From: Euglena gracilis
Lineage: Eukaryota; Euglenida; Euglenophyceae; Euglenales
Reading direction: 5' to 3'
DNA: 64,000 nucleotides
Assembly (NCBI GenBank): GCA_039621445.1
Contig: CP154956.1
Coordinates: 24,974,743-25,038,742, forward strand
The translations under genes and the position numbers were made by a program. Below the pieces are notes generated by a model. That model did not search any database. It worked only from the letters and a program-made list of their open reading frames with translations, and had not been told where the DNA came from. Position 1 is the stretch's first letter. The number at the start of each line of letters is the position of its first letter. Shown in pieces: positions 1 to 10,212 of the stretch.

Positions 1-650
1 CATGACTGGCTTGGGAACAGGGAATTTATTAAGCCGGAGGGTACACTACCCCCCGGGGGGGTTCCAGCCAGCCAGCAGCTCAAATTCGGGCTGGGAGCCC
101 CCCCCCCCCGTTTCTTCGCTGGCCAAGGGATCTTACAGTGTTTGTGGCAGCCAGGAGTTCCTTTACATTTATGTGAAGGGATTGTTTTTCCCTCCAATAT
201 TTTGAATAAGTTTTCCAAGACCAAACAAGAACAAACTTGTGTGCTTTTTTTTTGTGCAAAAACACACACAAGAATTTTGCATTCAGACAGCAGCACCCTG
301 GGCTGGGGGAGGACCCAGAATCAGTACTGACTCATCCTTTAAATCCCCCTTTATCTCCTGTGAGATTTGGTGGGTGAAAGCTGCATTTATCTTGAACCCA
401 CTGGCCAATAAGTCCTCCACCACCAAGTTGAGGTTTTTAAAATGTTTGGGGTTGGTGCAGCGATAAGGATGTTGTCTGGGGGGATAAACAGCTTGATTCC
501 CCTGAGATGCTTCTTTTTTCGAATGTAACCATTAGACCCTGAAAAAACTGGCCATGATGTTTAGCCAAAACAGGGGGACATTTGATACTCCCAAACCTGG
601 TCTCCCACCTTGTTCCATAAATGAGGCATTAAGGTTTCATTCAGAGGTCA
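1..650. other. No gene recognised; poly-C tracts and a dispersed-repeat fragment
   Basis: I see no reading frame with a recognisable motif here. The stretch has C/G homopolymer runs (about 50-60 and 101-110). Around 60-110 it has a CCAGCCAGCAGC-type segment that recurs near 5.05, 33.0, 35.35 and 39.25 kb. Confidence 0.5.
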
Positions 651-1049
651 ATGAAAACAGGTAGGTATCTTTTGAGTCTTACAGCCATTTACCCACTGGC
701 TCAAAATAAAAACAATGTCACCTTGGAGGTGAAGTTGGTCCCCTCCAACCAATGCCTGGCAGACCCCCTAGAACAGGGCGGATTTTGCCGTGGTCAAAAA
801 ACAGTTTTCCAGCCATTCATCACCCTCCAAACAGATCTGTTTGCCTCCCCAGGAGACAAAATTTCAGCAGATTTTGCGGCCAGATGGCCACACTGGGAGG
901 CCAAGGCAACAGATCCCCAGGACCACCTCGGGGGACACTATGCCAACCCTCACCTGTCCATCATTCAAAAATTCCTGGGCAGGCTGAGGTTTTCCCAAAG
1001 ATACCCAAGGCTTCACCACCATGGTGGTCCCTATTTAAAAAAAAATTGA
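651..1049 (+). pseudogene. Retroelement RNase H tail remnant (DIRS/Ty3-like)
   Basis: A 132-residue open frame reads like the end of a retroelement RNase H region. LVPSNQCLADPL resembles the 'PS..N.AD.LSR' end of RNase H. It is followed by TDLFASPGDKI, an 'ARWPHWEA' segment, then YANPHLSII and a KFLGRL helix. The order 'DLFAS ... NPP(W/F)SLI ... L' is what is usually found after RNase H in DIRS-like and some Ty3-like elements; here the NPP motif has decayed to NPH. No reverse transcriptase or integrase is recognisable on either side, so this is an isolated fragment. The same domain type occurs on the minus strand near 55.9-56.1 kb. The assignment rests on motif order only. Confidence 0.55.
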
Positions 1050-1257
1050 AGGCCCCCCATACCCCATGTGCCAAGGCAAGGCAAAGCCTTTCCCAGAAAT
1101 GTTCCAAAGCTGTTGGGAGAAAACATGCCACCCGAAGCGTCCCCTTTGGCTGATCTGCCCAGAACAGTTTTACAGGGGATAAAATTCAGCCTTCATTTGT
1201 TGAATGCTTTGTGTGCTTCCTTGGGGGGGCATTTATGTCCCCACACGCCCCTGTGGA

Positions 1258-1301
1258 ACATTCTCTCCGAGGGGCCTCAACATGCCCCTCGGAGAGAATG
1301 T
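1258..1301. repeat. Perfect 18-bp inverted repeat, 8-nt spacer
   Basis: The left arm is ACATTCTCTCCGAGGGGC (1258-1275) and the right arm GCCCCTCGGAGAGAATGT (1284-1301) is its exact reverse complement. The spacer is CTCAACAT. It could form a strong hairpin in RNA or be the core of a small inverted-repeat element. No gene is adjacent. Confidence 0.85.
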
Positions 1302-1369
1302 GCTTTTTAGCACCCCCCAGAGAATGGAGGGTGTCCCCAAGATGCCCTGGGGGCAGGGGCTTGAGCAAC

Positions 1370-1394
1370 CAGGGGTCCTCAAGCAATAGCCTGG
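1370..1394 (+). repeat. Short repeat matching the acceptor of LMBRD2 exon 5
   Basis: CAGGGGTCCTCAAGCAATAG followed by CCTGG closely matches 27,710-27,734 (CCAGGTCCTTAAGCAATAG then CCTGCC). The second copy is the 3' splice site and first bases of an LMBRD2 exon. This suggests a dispersed element whose end can act as an acceptor. Confidence 0.5.
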
Positions 1395-2029
1395 TTTGGC
1401 AATTTTTCACGTGAAAAATGTTCAAGAAAGTCCTAAAATGAGCAATTTTGAAGTTATTTTCAAAGATAAATAAGGGATTTTCCCACGGTTTTGGCCACCT
1501 GACCACATACCATACATACCAGACATAAGCACCTGAACATTGACCATAACGAGTAAGTAAATTAGGAAAAAACGAGTCGTCACAAGAAAAAGGAAAGAAC
1601 CTCTGCCAAATTGCCACTCAATTTTTGCAGGTAAAAGTCGAGTAAACCGCGGTGAATTGCATTTTGAAAAGATATTTGGTTTGGAGGGGATGATGAGGGG
1701 GAGTCGCCCCCCCCCCCCCTCCAATTTCCAATCAGTAAGGGGCCTGAAAATTATTCGGTTCCGTGGTCATCCGGGAAGGTTCTTTTTGGAGGGCACGCCA
1801 ACGTGAGTTAAACACCAATTGTGTCCAAGAATTTGGCCATGATGTTTGCTTCTTAAGAAGTTGTGTTTTCTGTACTGAATTTCGGTGCATTGCTCAGGCT
1901 GTCGCTGTGATGGGCATTGAAGAGAAGAGTGAAAGTGGCGGCAAAAGTGTGTTATGTTGAAGATTTTCTGTGGCCCATGATCTTTTTATTTCCATTTTTA
2001 GCCTTTTAATGGCAGCTGGATGCTTAATG

Positions 2030-2490
2030 GCCCCCTCGTGGGGGGGCAATTAAGCATTCCCAGGGGGTCCGCGGCGCCCCGGAACCGTGTCGAATCCGGC
2101 GGTGGATTCGGCGTGGGTTCCCACTTAATTTTTTGGGGTAGGGTGGGGTAGGGTTAGGGTTAGGATCGGCGCACCAAAATTGGACCTTTTGGGGGACGAA
2201 GTTAGGCCAGATGTTAGGTCCCCATTTCAGAAGATTGTTGAAAATACAATTTGCCTGAAATATGACCAAATTCGACCGGATTTCCGCCCGCCTTCGTCCG
2301 GAATGCAGCCTAACTTTCTCCCTAACTTTCGCAAAATGGGACCCGACGATGGTCGGAACCCTATCCCCAGAAATAACCCCGACTTCCCAAAGAGTCGGCC
2401 CGGGGTCGACCACATGGACCCCCCCTCCAGCTGCCTTTTTATCATTCCAATCGGTTTTTTTGAAGTTTGGAGTGGGGCTGCTTAGGAATA
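2030..2490. repeat. Inverted-repeat element with TTAGGG-like motif, copy 1
   Basis: The left part carries GGGGTAGGGTTAGGGTTAGG (about 2145-2164). The interior contains roughly mirrored segments ('gttaggccagatgttaggtcccc' against 'cctaactttctccctaactttcgc'), and the right side ends in a C-rich block. Diverged relatives follow at about 2838-3320 and 3355-3870. The boundaries are estimates. Confidence 0.5.
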
Positions 2491-2777
2491 TCAAATGCAA
2501 ACAGGTATGCAAATTTTGTGATATTTCCAGGGGCAGATTCAAAGGTTGTTCTCCATTTTATGGAAAAGGCTTTCATATTCCTCAGTTTTCAGTGACCCCC
2601 TGCAATTCCATCATGTTGTTGGCCAGTTATTTGGGGTGGGGGCCCATTTTAATTTTTCCAGCATCAGTTTGGGTGGCTTCCCAAAATCGCAGAAACATTT
2701 CATGCCATGTTTAAAAATGGGTAATATTGGAATTTATTTACAGGTTTTTCATGGTAATTTGATATGTGTATCTATAT

Positions 2778-2819
2778 CTGTGTGTGTGTGTGTGTGTTGT
2801 GTGTGTGTGTGTGTGTCTG
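2778..2819 (+). repeat. (TG)n microsatellite
   Basis: An interrupted TG dinucleotide run; one GTTG interruption is visible. Confidence 0.9.
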
Positions 2820-2837
2820 TGTTTATGGCAGTTGCCT

Positions 2838-3320
2838 TCTACTTGTCCCCCCCCCCGCGAGAGGGCGGGTGGAAGGCACAGGGGAGGGTCATATGGGGGT
2901 ACCCCGGGTCCAATTTTCGTGGGACACTCGGAGTTAATCTTTGGGATAGGGTTAGGGTTATGCCTGGATTCCCGGAGGAACCACATTTTTTTTGGAGTTT
3001 TGGGGAGAAGTTAGGCCCCATTCCGGACAAAGTGAGGCGGAATTTCGGTCGGATTTTGGTAAAATTCTGACAGAAGTGGGACCTAAAACTCTCCTCAAAT
3101 AGGGATCTAATTTCTGTCTTAACCTTTCCCTAAAATGGGTGAAATTTCGGTGGGACGATCCTACCACTAACCCTGTTCCCACAATTCAGCACCGAATCTC
3201 CCGGAATCCACCGAAATTCGCCGGGAAACGGTGTGGTTCTCAGGGGAAACAGAACAAAGAATCCTGAAAGTGAGACCCGGGGGTACCCCATACGACCCCC
3301 CCCCCACCTGTGCCTTCTGC
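2838..3320. repeat. Inverted-repeat element with TTAGGG-like motif, copy 2
   Basis: It opens with a C-run and a 'gggtaccccgggtcc' segment, then GGGATAGGGTTAGGGTTATG (about 2941-2960). A mirrored decline into 'gagacccgggggtacccc' follows near 3270-3290. The layout matches copies 1 and 3: C-run, telomere-like motif, A/T-rich centre, mirrored motif, C-run. Confidence 0.5.
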
Positions 3321-3354
3321 TTAGCACCCCGGGGGCAGCTCCCAATTATATGCC

Positions 3355-3870
3355 CCCCCCCCTGGGGGGCCAAGTAATTGGATCGGGGGGGGGGTCGTAT
3401 GGTGGGACTCGGGTCTGATCTGTGGACATTTCGGTGCTGGGGAAGCGTGCGGTTTCCGGGCCACCGCCACCGGATCCGAGGATGGTTGGCACTTAATTTT
3501 TAGGAATAGGATTAGGGTTAGGATCGGTGCGCCGAAAAACGGCCCTTTTTTTAGGGACCAGGTTAGCCAGAAGGCAGGTTAGCCAGAAGGCAGGTCCCAG
3601 AAGCTTTTTGAAAATGCAGATCCCCCCCAAAAGAATGACGTAATTCAGCCTGAATTACGCCTAAATTCGTCCGGAGTGCGGTTTAATTTCTGCCTAAATT
3701 CCAAAAAATGGGGGACCTCCGGAAATCTGGTTGGAACCCTAACCCTATCCCCATCCGTAACCCCAACTTTCCCGAAAGGTTGGTCCTGGGTCCCACCATG
3801 CGACCCCCCCCCCCCTGATCCATTATTTGCCCCTCCCGGGGGGGGGGGGGCATATGGTTGGGAGCTGCCA
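3355..3870. repeat. Inverted-repeat element with TTAGGG-like motif, copy 3
   Basis: AGGATTAGGGTTAGGATCGG sits near 3507-3526 and the mirrored CCCTAACCCTATCCCC near 3736-3752. The segment is bounded by C/G runs and by 'ggtcgtatggtgggact' (about 3393-3410) against 'gtcccaccatgcgaccc' (about 3790-3806). The internal segment 'ggttagccagaaggca' is duplicated in tandem (about 3562-3595). Confidence 0.55.
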
Positions 3871-3894
3871 TATATATGCAAAATATATCAAAAT

Positions 3895-4040
3895 ACGGCA
3901 ATTTTTTTTGCATTATTGATGGAGTAGAGCCAGTTCAGCATTATTTTAGGTCTAATTTGTACACCTGACACCAATCTATAGGTTAGTCCTCAAACTCCTA
4001 ACCCTAACCGTATTCCATCAATAACGCAAAAAAAAAATCC
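3895..4040. repeat. Short inverted-repeat (MITE-like) segment
   Basis: TTTTTTTTGCATTATTGATG (about 3902-3921) is mirrored by 'ccatcaataacgcaaaaaaaaa' (about 4014-4036). The pair frames about 100 bp of A/T-rich DNA. No target-site duplication was established. Confidence 0.4.
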
Positions 4041-6344
4041 GCTCCCCCCCCCTGGGAATGCTTAATGCCCCCCCCCCCCATGAGGCCATTAAGCATCCAA
4101 CTTCCATTTTTTATTTTCATACATGCAGCTTTCCCATAGGTTTCACATTTTTCTTCAAATTCCAAAATTTTCTGCCTTTTCTCGCATCCCCCCCCATTCC
4201 TCCCCGTCTGCATTGTCTTGAAATGGATGATGCAATGAGTTCTGGCAATTCTTTGAGTGGTTTGCAAAGCCACAAGCAAGCCTGAACCACGCACTTTTTT
4301 GTATATTTTAATGGGGTTTGTCGATTTTTGACAAAATTTCACCGGGTTTGGCTTTTTCTGAGTGATGCAGGGAATTGGTTTCATTCTAGAAAAATTCTGC
4401 ATTTTGCACCATATTTTTTTGTGAAGTTTTTGGCGTATGTTTGATTTTTTTTGGCCACAAAATTTCAGAAATAATCATGTGAAAATGCAAAGAAGCATGT
4501 ATTTGTTTTGGTTAACAATCCCAAGGAGCAGAATTCATCCGAATTGTTGTGTTTAATAAGGGTGCTTAAAATTTCTAGTCATTTTCCCCTGCTTTGCCCC
4601 TTTGTGTGTGTGTGTGTGTGTGTGTTTGGTGATCTCTCTGGGGAGGCTTTCAGGCTTCTTTTAACTCAGAGGAACCCCAGGAGGGTGGTCTGGGGCTGGA
4701 CCCCCCTCTGGGGATCCTGGGCCAGCGGCCCAGGTGAGGGTTTCGGCACAAAGAGCCGAATTTTTTGGGAAATGCCCTTAGATGGCCCGACATTGGGGGA
4801 GGGTCCCCCTGGGGGGTCTTAAAAGGAAGCCTGAGGGGTTACAATCTCACTGGGGAGGGGTTAGGTGACAATGAGTGAGTGTCCTGGAGATGAGGAGTGG
4901 GCCGTCCCTGAATGTATTTTGAATTTGCATCTCCTGGGACCAGGTTTGGACAGTTTGAATTTGAGTTGGTGCCCACCAAAATTAGAATCTAGGGGCTGTG
5001 AATGCTGCTCTTACAGTCACCATCAGGGCTTGCCATCCCCCCAGGGGGCTCCAGCCAGTCAGCAGCCTTTTTCCAGCCCAACCCCCCCCCTTCCATCGAC
5101 GAGTTTTATTTTCTAGCCGCCCAAGGGCGGCTGGATGGTAATGGTTTTCAGGGGAACCTGTACTCTCTGGCATATTTGTGATCATTTTGTCCTGGAGAGA
5201 AATAACAAAAGGATAACCCCCCCCCCCAATAGAAGCACAGGGCCGCTGCACGGTCCAGATGAAATCGCACCCCCCCCCCCGCCACTGAAGGCGGCGGTCC
5301 GCCACAAGTGCACCCCCCCCATTCTGATGATAATTCTAAAGGTAATCGACAAAAACCACAATGTTGAGTCCAAAAAGAAGCGCACCCACCGCGCACCCTT
5401 GCTTCTGTTGGGATTAGATGGGGGACACAATGTTTTGGATATTAAAAATTGTTAAAAAATGCTTTGTTATGGGACACCCCCTGCCACTCAAGAAGTAACC
5501 TGAACTCCCGTTCACCGTGGCAAAAGAATCACCCCCCCCATGTTCTATTGATAACAGCATTTAATTGACCCCAGGGGAAGAGGGGATCGTTTCCACTCTT
5601 CCAAAAAAACGAATCACTTTTTTTTGGAACGCCAGACCCTCCAACCAATTTTGACCCCCCCCCCCCAACCAATCAAGTCGCTCGGAAAAAACCAGGAAGT
5701 CAGCCCTTTCCCGGGGGGACTCAGAGGCTGGAAAATTTGGGTTAGCTGCAAACACGCTGTTGGCTGATTGAACAAAAGAACAAATGCAAAATGTAATGCA
5801 AAGTGTAAAATACATAGTATAAGTATTTTTAACGTCCTTGGTTCCAGATAATCCAAGCAGCCATCAAGTCAACTTTGGGTTTTAACTCTAAGCAAAAATC
5901 CGCAGAAAAATGAACATGAAACTGAAGAAGAATCAGAAAAAAAATGCAATTTCTAATGATCAATTCCCCAGGGTTGTATGGGAAGCTCCGCAGACATGAG
6001 GTAGGTGGTAGCCCCCCCCCCCCCAAGGGGGGTCAGGTGGTAGGGGGAGTCCCCCCCCCCTAATTTTGGAAGGGGTGCCCCCCCGGAGATTCACATACAA
6101 GCCTGACAATTCCCACATATTTTTTCCATCACAATTTCTTTCGTAGTTTTTTTTTAAATCCCAAACTTTGATTTATGGTAAATGAATCAAAGAAGTCAGA
6201 AAGTTGCAAAATTTAAGGTCTCCTCTTGGTTTCACAGATTGGGTTGCTCTCATTCCCTCAAAATCTCTTGGTCTGTGTGCGACACTGTTCAGGTAGCCCA
6301 CCTAGCTCAGGTAAATAACAACCCGGCTTTTGTTTCCTGCGCAG
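4041..6344. other. Non-coding stretch
   Basis: No gene is supported. The stretch holds a (TG)n run at about 4603-4626, a dispersed-repeat segment at 5045-5145 and several poly-C runs. Open frames are short and carry no motif I recognise. Confidence 0.4.
5045..5145. repeat. CCAGCC-type dispersed repeat
   Basis: The segment has 'ccagccagtcagcagc', then a T-run and CCAGCCC, then 'tctagccgcccaagggcggctgg', itself a small hairpin. Similar strings lie near 33,020-33,100, 35,340-35,420 and 39,238-39,335. I take them to be diverged copies of one short repeat. Confidence 0.45.
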
Positions 6345-6466
6345 ATGTGATGGAGAGTAAAGTGGACAGTGATTCCACTTTGAAAAGCCCACCACAATCC
6401 GCAACAGCTCCAGTCAATCCAGACCGCTGGTACACAACAAGTCTCTCAAAAGCAGTTGCACAAGAG
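6345..6466 (+). CDS. Candidate internal exon of an unidentified gene
   Basis: The acceptor is ...TGCGCAG|ATGTG and the donor is ...CAAGAG|GTGTGC. That donor is the hexamer used repeatedly in the LMBRD2 gene further on, which is the main reason to take this exon seriously. The frame reads DVMESKVDSDSTLKSPP and continues to RWYTTSLSKAVAQE, ending in phase 0. It is Ser/Pro-rich and I recognise no domain. It could be chance, since intronic open frames of this length are common here. Confidence 0.3.
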
Positions 6467-7510
6467 GTGTGCATTTCCTGATTGACCAAATGCAAATTTT
6501 GATTCCGCAAAGCTGTATGCTTCCCCCTTTGCAATGGAACCCCCCCCAATGATGCCCCCCACCCTCGGGTCTGATGTTAATCCCTCTTATTTTGGGCCGA
6601 CGACCTGGGTTATAGCTCCCAAAAAAAATTCGAATTTTCGAAGTCCCATACAGACCCAAAATAGCATTCAAAACCCCCTTTGGGGTCATTTGTTGCATTT
6701 TCTCATGAAATTTAGCATTTTTGGAGGCTAGATGAGCCAGAAAAACGTGTTTTTTTTGCAATTTATTGTCAGGAATGATGATTCTTACCCATTTTCAGGG
6801 CAAAATCCGGGGTTATTGTGGTTGGATATTATGGTGGACAAAAGTTTGATAAAATTGCCAAGAATTGCCATTATTTGCTTCACATCAGGGGTGAATAGGG
6901 ATCCAGGAACCCAAGAGCGGTGGGGGTGGACCTCAGCCCCATGCTCGTTGGGTGGGTCTGACCCCCCCCCCCCGCCTCTTACCATACTCCAGAGGCGCCA
7001 ATTTTAGGTCTTTTTTTTTTCTTTTCTTTGCGGACCGCCATGGTGGGCAATTCCATTCCAGGTGCTCAAGGCTTTATCCCCCGAGGTTGTTCACAGCACA
7101 TTGTGTAAATATAAACAATTCTCACATGCAGTCTGGACAAAAATTATGTGAAGCTGATTTTTGGGAAAGCAGCTTAAATTTCCCTGTTATCCTTCCCACT
7201 GCATCTTTCTGAGCCTGTTGATGCAAGGTAAAGAGATGACGTGTCATTCATCTAAGAATGGCAAACTGGTCAGAAAACATGGCATTTGCAAGCAGCACAA
7301 TCTTGGACAGTTAGCTCAACATGATCGGCTGTAGTCTGGGAGTAGTGTAGTTCTCTCTGCAGAAGAAAACAAGTCGAGGCTGCAGTGGTCAGAAAAAGTT
7401 TCATGAAACGAAATTGGTTTTTCCCAGATTTGAGATTTTCAAACGGCCCCTATTTCTCCCTATAATTCTGTCCCCAGTTTTCATTTCCTGTGATTCTTGT
7501 CCTTATGCAG
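6467..7510 (+). other. Probable intron or intergenic stretch
   Basis: No coding motif is visible. A C-run (about 6961-6974) and a T-rich tract (7009-7027) are present. If the exon at 6345-6466 and the next one belong together, at least one more exon with a phase-1 end is needed in this stretch. Confidence 0.25.
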
Positions 7511-7587
7511 TCAAAGGACCAAGCACGGGCTTGCCTTTCAGCAGAAACCTCGTCAATGATCGAATGGTCGAGCAGTTGAATCAATTG
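7511..7587 (+). CDS. Candidate exon of an unidentified gene
   Basis: The acceptor is ...CTTATGCAG|TCAAAGG and the donor is ...CAATTG|GTGGAG. Read with two leading bases, the frame gives KGPSTGLPFSRNL then VNDRMVEQLNQL and ends in phase 0, which suits the next candidate exon. A helix of this kind could be coding, but I do not recognise the family. Confidence 0.3.
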
Positions 7588-7817
7588 GTGGAGAAGAAAT
7601 GCACATAAAACTGCCAGGATTTACTCTGGAATCGAAATTTTGCCAATTTAATTGTATTGCACTGAAGAAAATTCAAAATTTGCCAATTCTCTGAACATTT
7701 TTTACCCACGTATCATGATTTTCTTCCTGTCCACTGTATCACGTTTGTCCAGATTCATTAAGGGCACACCTGACAGGGGTCATTGTGTTGGCCTTTTTTT
7801 GCATCGTTTTATCGCAG

Positions 7818-7928
7818 GATGAAGATGCATTTCTCATCCCTGAGTTTGCAGCTTTTGTTCACCGCGATGTGGTGGGTGCCCTTGGAGATGCCGAATGGGC
7901 CCTCTTACGGCCTGCATCATTCATCTGA
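7818..7928 (+). CDS. Candidate terminal exon of an unidentified gene
   Basis: The acceptor is ...TTATCGCAG|GATGAAG and the frame runs in phase 0 to a TGA at 7926-7928. It reads DEDAFLIPEFAAFVH, then RDVVGALGDAEWALL and a short end. Its regular alternation of charged and hydrophobic residues and its phase match with the 7511-7587 exon suggest the 3' end of a plus-strand gene. The function is unknown. Confidence 0.4.
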   Translation, partial: DEDAFLIPEFAAFVHRDVVGALGDAEWALLRPASFI

Positions 7929-8094
7929 TTGTATGGCTGTGGGGTTGCCCTGCTCCATGGAGATTTAGTGCTTCCCCAATTATAGCAAGATACCATCCAG
8001 CGTCTGGCCAAACTGCTTTCCATTCCCACTCCCACTGATACACTGAACAACACATTCTGACTGGCACAAGGGAGAAACATTTGATAACATTTAT

Positions 8095-8224
8095 GCATAC
8101 ATATATACATACATACATACATACATACATACATACATACATACATACATACATACATACATACATACATACATACATACATACATACATACATACATAC
8201 ATACATACATACGTACGTACATGC
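8095..8224. repeat. (CATA)n microsatellite
   Basis: This is an almost pure CATA tetranucleotide run of about 125 bp ending in CGTACGTAC. It marks the left edge of the satellite tract. Confidence 0.95.
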
Positions 8225-8249
8225 AGGGGACCTACGTGCACATTCCAGG

Positions 8250-8354
8250 GGACCTATTCCATCATTTGTCCTCCTATCCTAATATAATACACTTTTGTTG
8301 TTTTCGGGACCTGACAACGCACACAGAAAAAGTTATTCAAAAAGCAAATATTTT

Positions 8355-8398
<44 letters not shown>

Positions 8399-8612
8399 CA
8401 TGTATGTACTTATATGTACTTACATACATACATACATACATACATACATCACTTACATAAGTACATACATTGAACAACAACAACAACAACAACAAAATTT
8501 TTTTGCTTTTTGAATAACTTTTTCTGTGTGCGTTGTCAGGCCCCGAAAACAACAAAAGTGTATTATATTAGGATAGGAGGAAAAATGATGGAATAGGTCC
8601 CAGGACTCGACG
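8250..8612. repeat. Palindrome centre 1 of the satellite tract
   Basis: The left arm (about 8250-8415) and right arm (about 8455-8612) are near-exact reverse complements. Matching strings are 'gacctattccatcatttgtcc', 'acgcacacagaaaaagttattc' and the (TTG)n tract against (CAA)n. The loop is a CATA run. The left arm stops about 8250, so this copy lacks the long outer arms seen at the other two centres. Confidence 0.9.
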
Positions 8613-10212
8613 AGACACCTAGGTATGGTGAACCCCGGTACCCCCGGGGTCCCTTCCGACTTAGAAAAATTTTGGCCGCGGGGGCCATTTTGGGGTCAAA
8701 AAATCGATTTTTCCAAAATATCTCGAAACCCGTGGGGAATTGAAGGAAACACCCCCCGGGCAAAATTGAAGCCCCTGGGACCCCCCAACCACTGGTGGAG
8801 ACCCGGGGGTCCGACTGTCCGGCTTGGCCCAGATACGGGCCGTCGAAGGTCCAAAAAAAGGGGGGCCCCATGGGGACGGGCATTGTTGGCCATTTTGGGG
8901 TCAAAAAATCGATTTTTTGAAAATTACCCAAAACGGATGGGGAACTGCAAGGGCCCACCCGGGGACCCAAACCAACCATGGGGGACCCCCAAGTGGCTTG
9001 TTTCCTCCCCACATACCCCCGGCCCCTCCGGACCGTTCTGGGGCCCGCACGGGGCCTCCAAAGGGGGGTTCCCACAGGATTTGGCCGTTTTTCAGCCTTC
9101 TGGGGGCCAAAAAATCGATTTTTTGAAAATTTCCCAAAACCGATGGGGAACTGCACGGATCCACCCGGGGACCCAAACCAACCATGGGGGACCCCCAAGT
9201 GGCCTGTATACACCCCACATACCCCCGGCCCGTACGGACCGTTCTGGGGCCCGTGCGGGGCCTCCAAAGGGGGGTTCCCACAGGACTTGGCCGTTTTTCA
9301 GCCTTCCGGGGGCCAAAAAATTGATTTTTTGAAATTTTCCCAAAACCGATGGGGAACTGCACGGACCCACCCGGGGACCCAAACCAACCATGGGGGACCC
9401 CCAAGTGGCCTGTATACACCCCACATACCCCCGGCCCGTTCGGACCGTTCTGGGGCCCGTGCGGGGCCTCCAAAGGGGGGTTCCCACAGGACTTGGCCGT
9501 TTTTCAGCCTTCCGGGGGGCAAAAAATCGATTTTTTGAAATTTTCCCAAAACGGATGGGGAACTGCACGGACCCACCCGGGGACCCAAACCAACCATGGG
9601 GGACCCCCAAGTGGCCTGTATACACCCCACATACCCCCGGCCCGTTCGGACCGTTCTGGGGCCCGTGCGGGGCCTCCAAAGGGGGGTTCCCACAGGACTT
9701 GGCCGTTTTTCAGCCTTCCGGGGGCCAAAAAATCGATTTTTTGAAATTTTCCCAAAACCGATGGGGAACTGCACGGACCCACCCGGGGACCCAAACCAAC
9801 CATGGGGGACCCCCAAGTGGCCTGTATACACCCCACATACCCCCGGCCCGTTCGGACCGTTCTGGGGCCCGTACGGGGCCTCCAAAGGGGGGTTCCCACA
9901 GGATTTGGCCGTTTTTCAGCCTTCCGGGGGCGAAAAATCGATTTTTTGAAAATTTTCCCAAAACCGATGGGGAACTGCACGGACCCACCCGGGGACCCAA
10001 ACCAACCATGGGGGACCCCCAAGTGGCCTGTATACACCCCACATACCCCCGGCCCCTCCGGACCGTTCTGGGGCCCGCACGGGGCCTCCAAAGGGGGGTT
10101 CCCACAGGACTTGGCCGTTTTTCAGCCTTCCGGGGGCCGAAAAATCGATTTTTTGAAATTTTCCCAAAACCGATGGGGAACTGCACGGACCCACCCGGGG
10201 ACCCAAACCAAC
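8613..10212 (+). repeat. 206-bp tandem array 1 with flanking arm sequence
   Basis: After the right palindrome arm, a monomer of 206 bp repeats seven times. The marker GGAACTGCA starts at 8941, 9147, 9353, 9559, 9765, 9971 and 10177. Each monomer holds an A/T palindrome around ATCGAT, the segment 'ccacccggggacccaaacca' and a 'gcctgtatacaccccacata' segment (the first monomer differs there). The array ends abruptly in GGGCC-rich DNA. Long open frames on both strands follow from a monomer without stop codons and are not evidence of genes. Confidence 0.95.

Larger units (their letters stand above)
1050..2029. other. Non-coding stretch with short repeats
   Basis: No coding region is supported. The stretch contains a perfect hairpin (1258-1301), a segment resembling a splice acceptor used at 27.73 kb (1370-1394) and a C13 run near 1706-1718. 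Confidence 0.4.

Noticed and set aside
8563-10186. Overlapping 130-235 codon open frames on both strands of the 206-bp arrays
   Set aside because: All repeat every 206 bp or so and are mirror products of the same monomer. There is no start context, splice site or motif.
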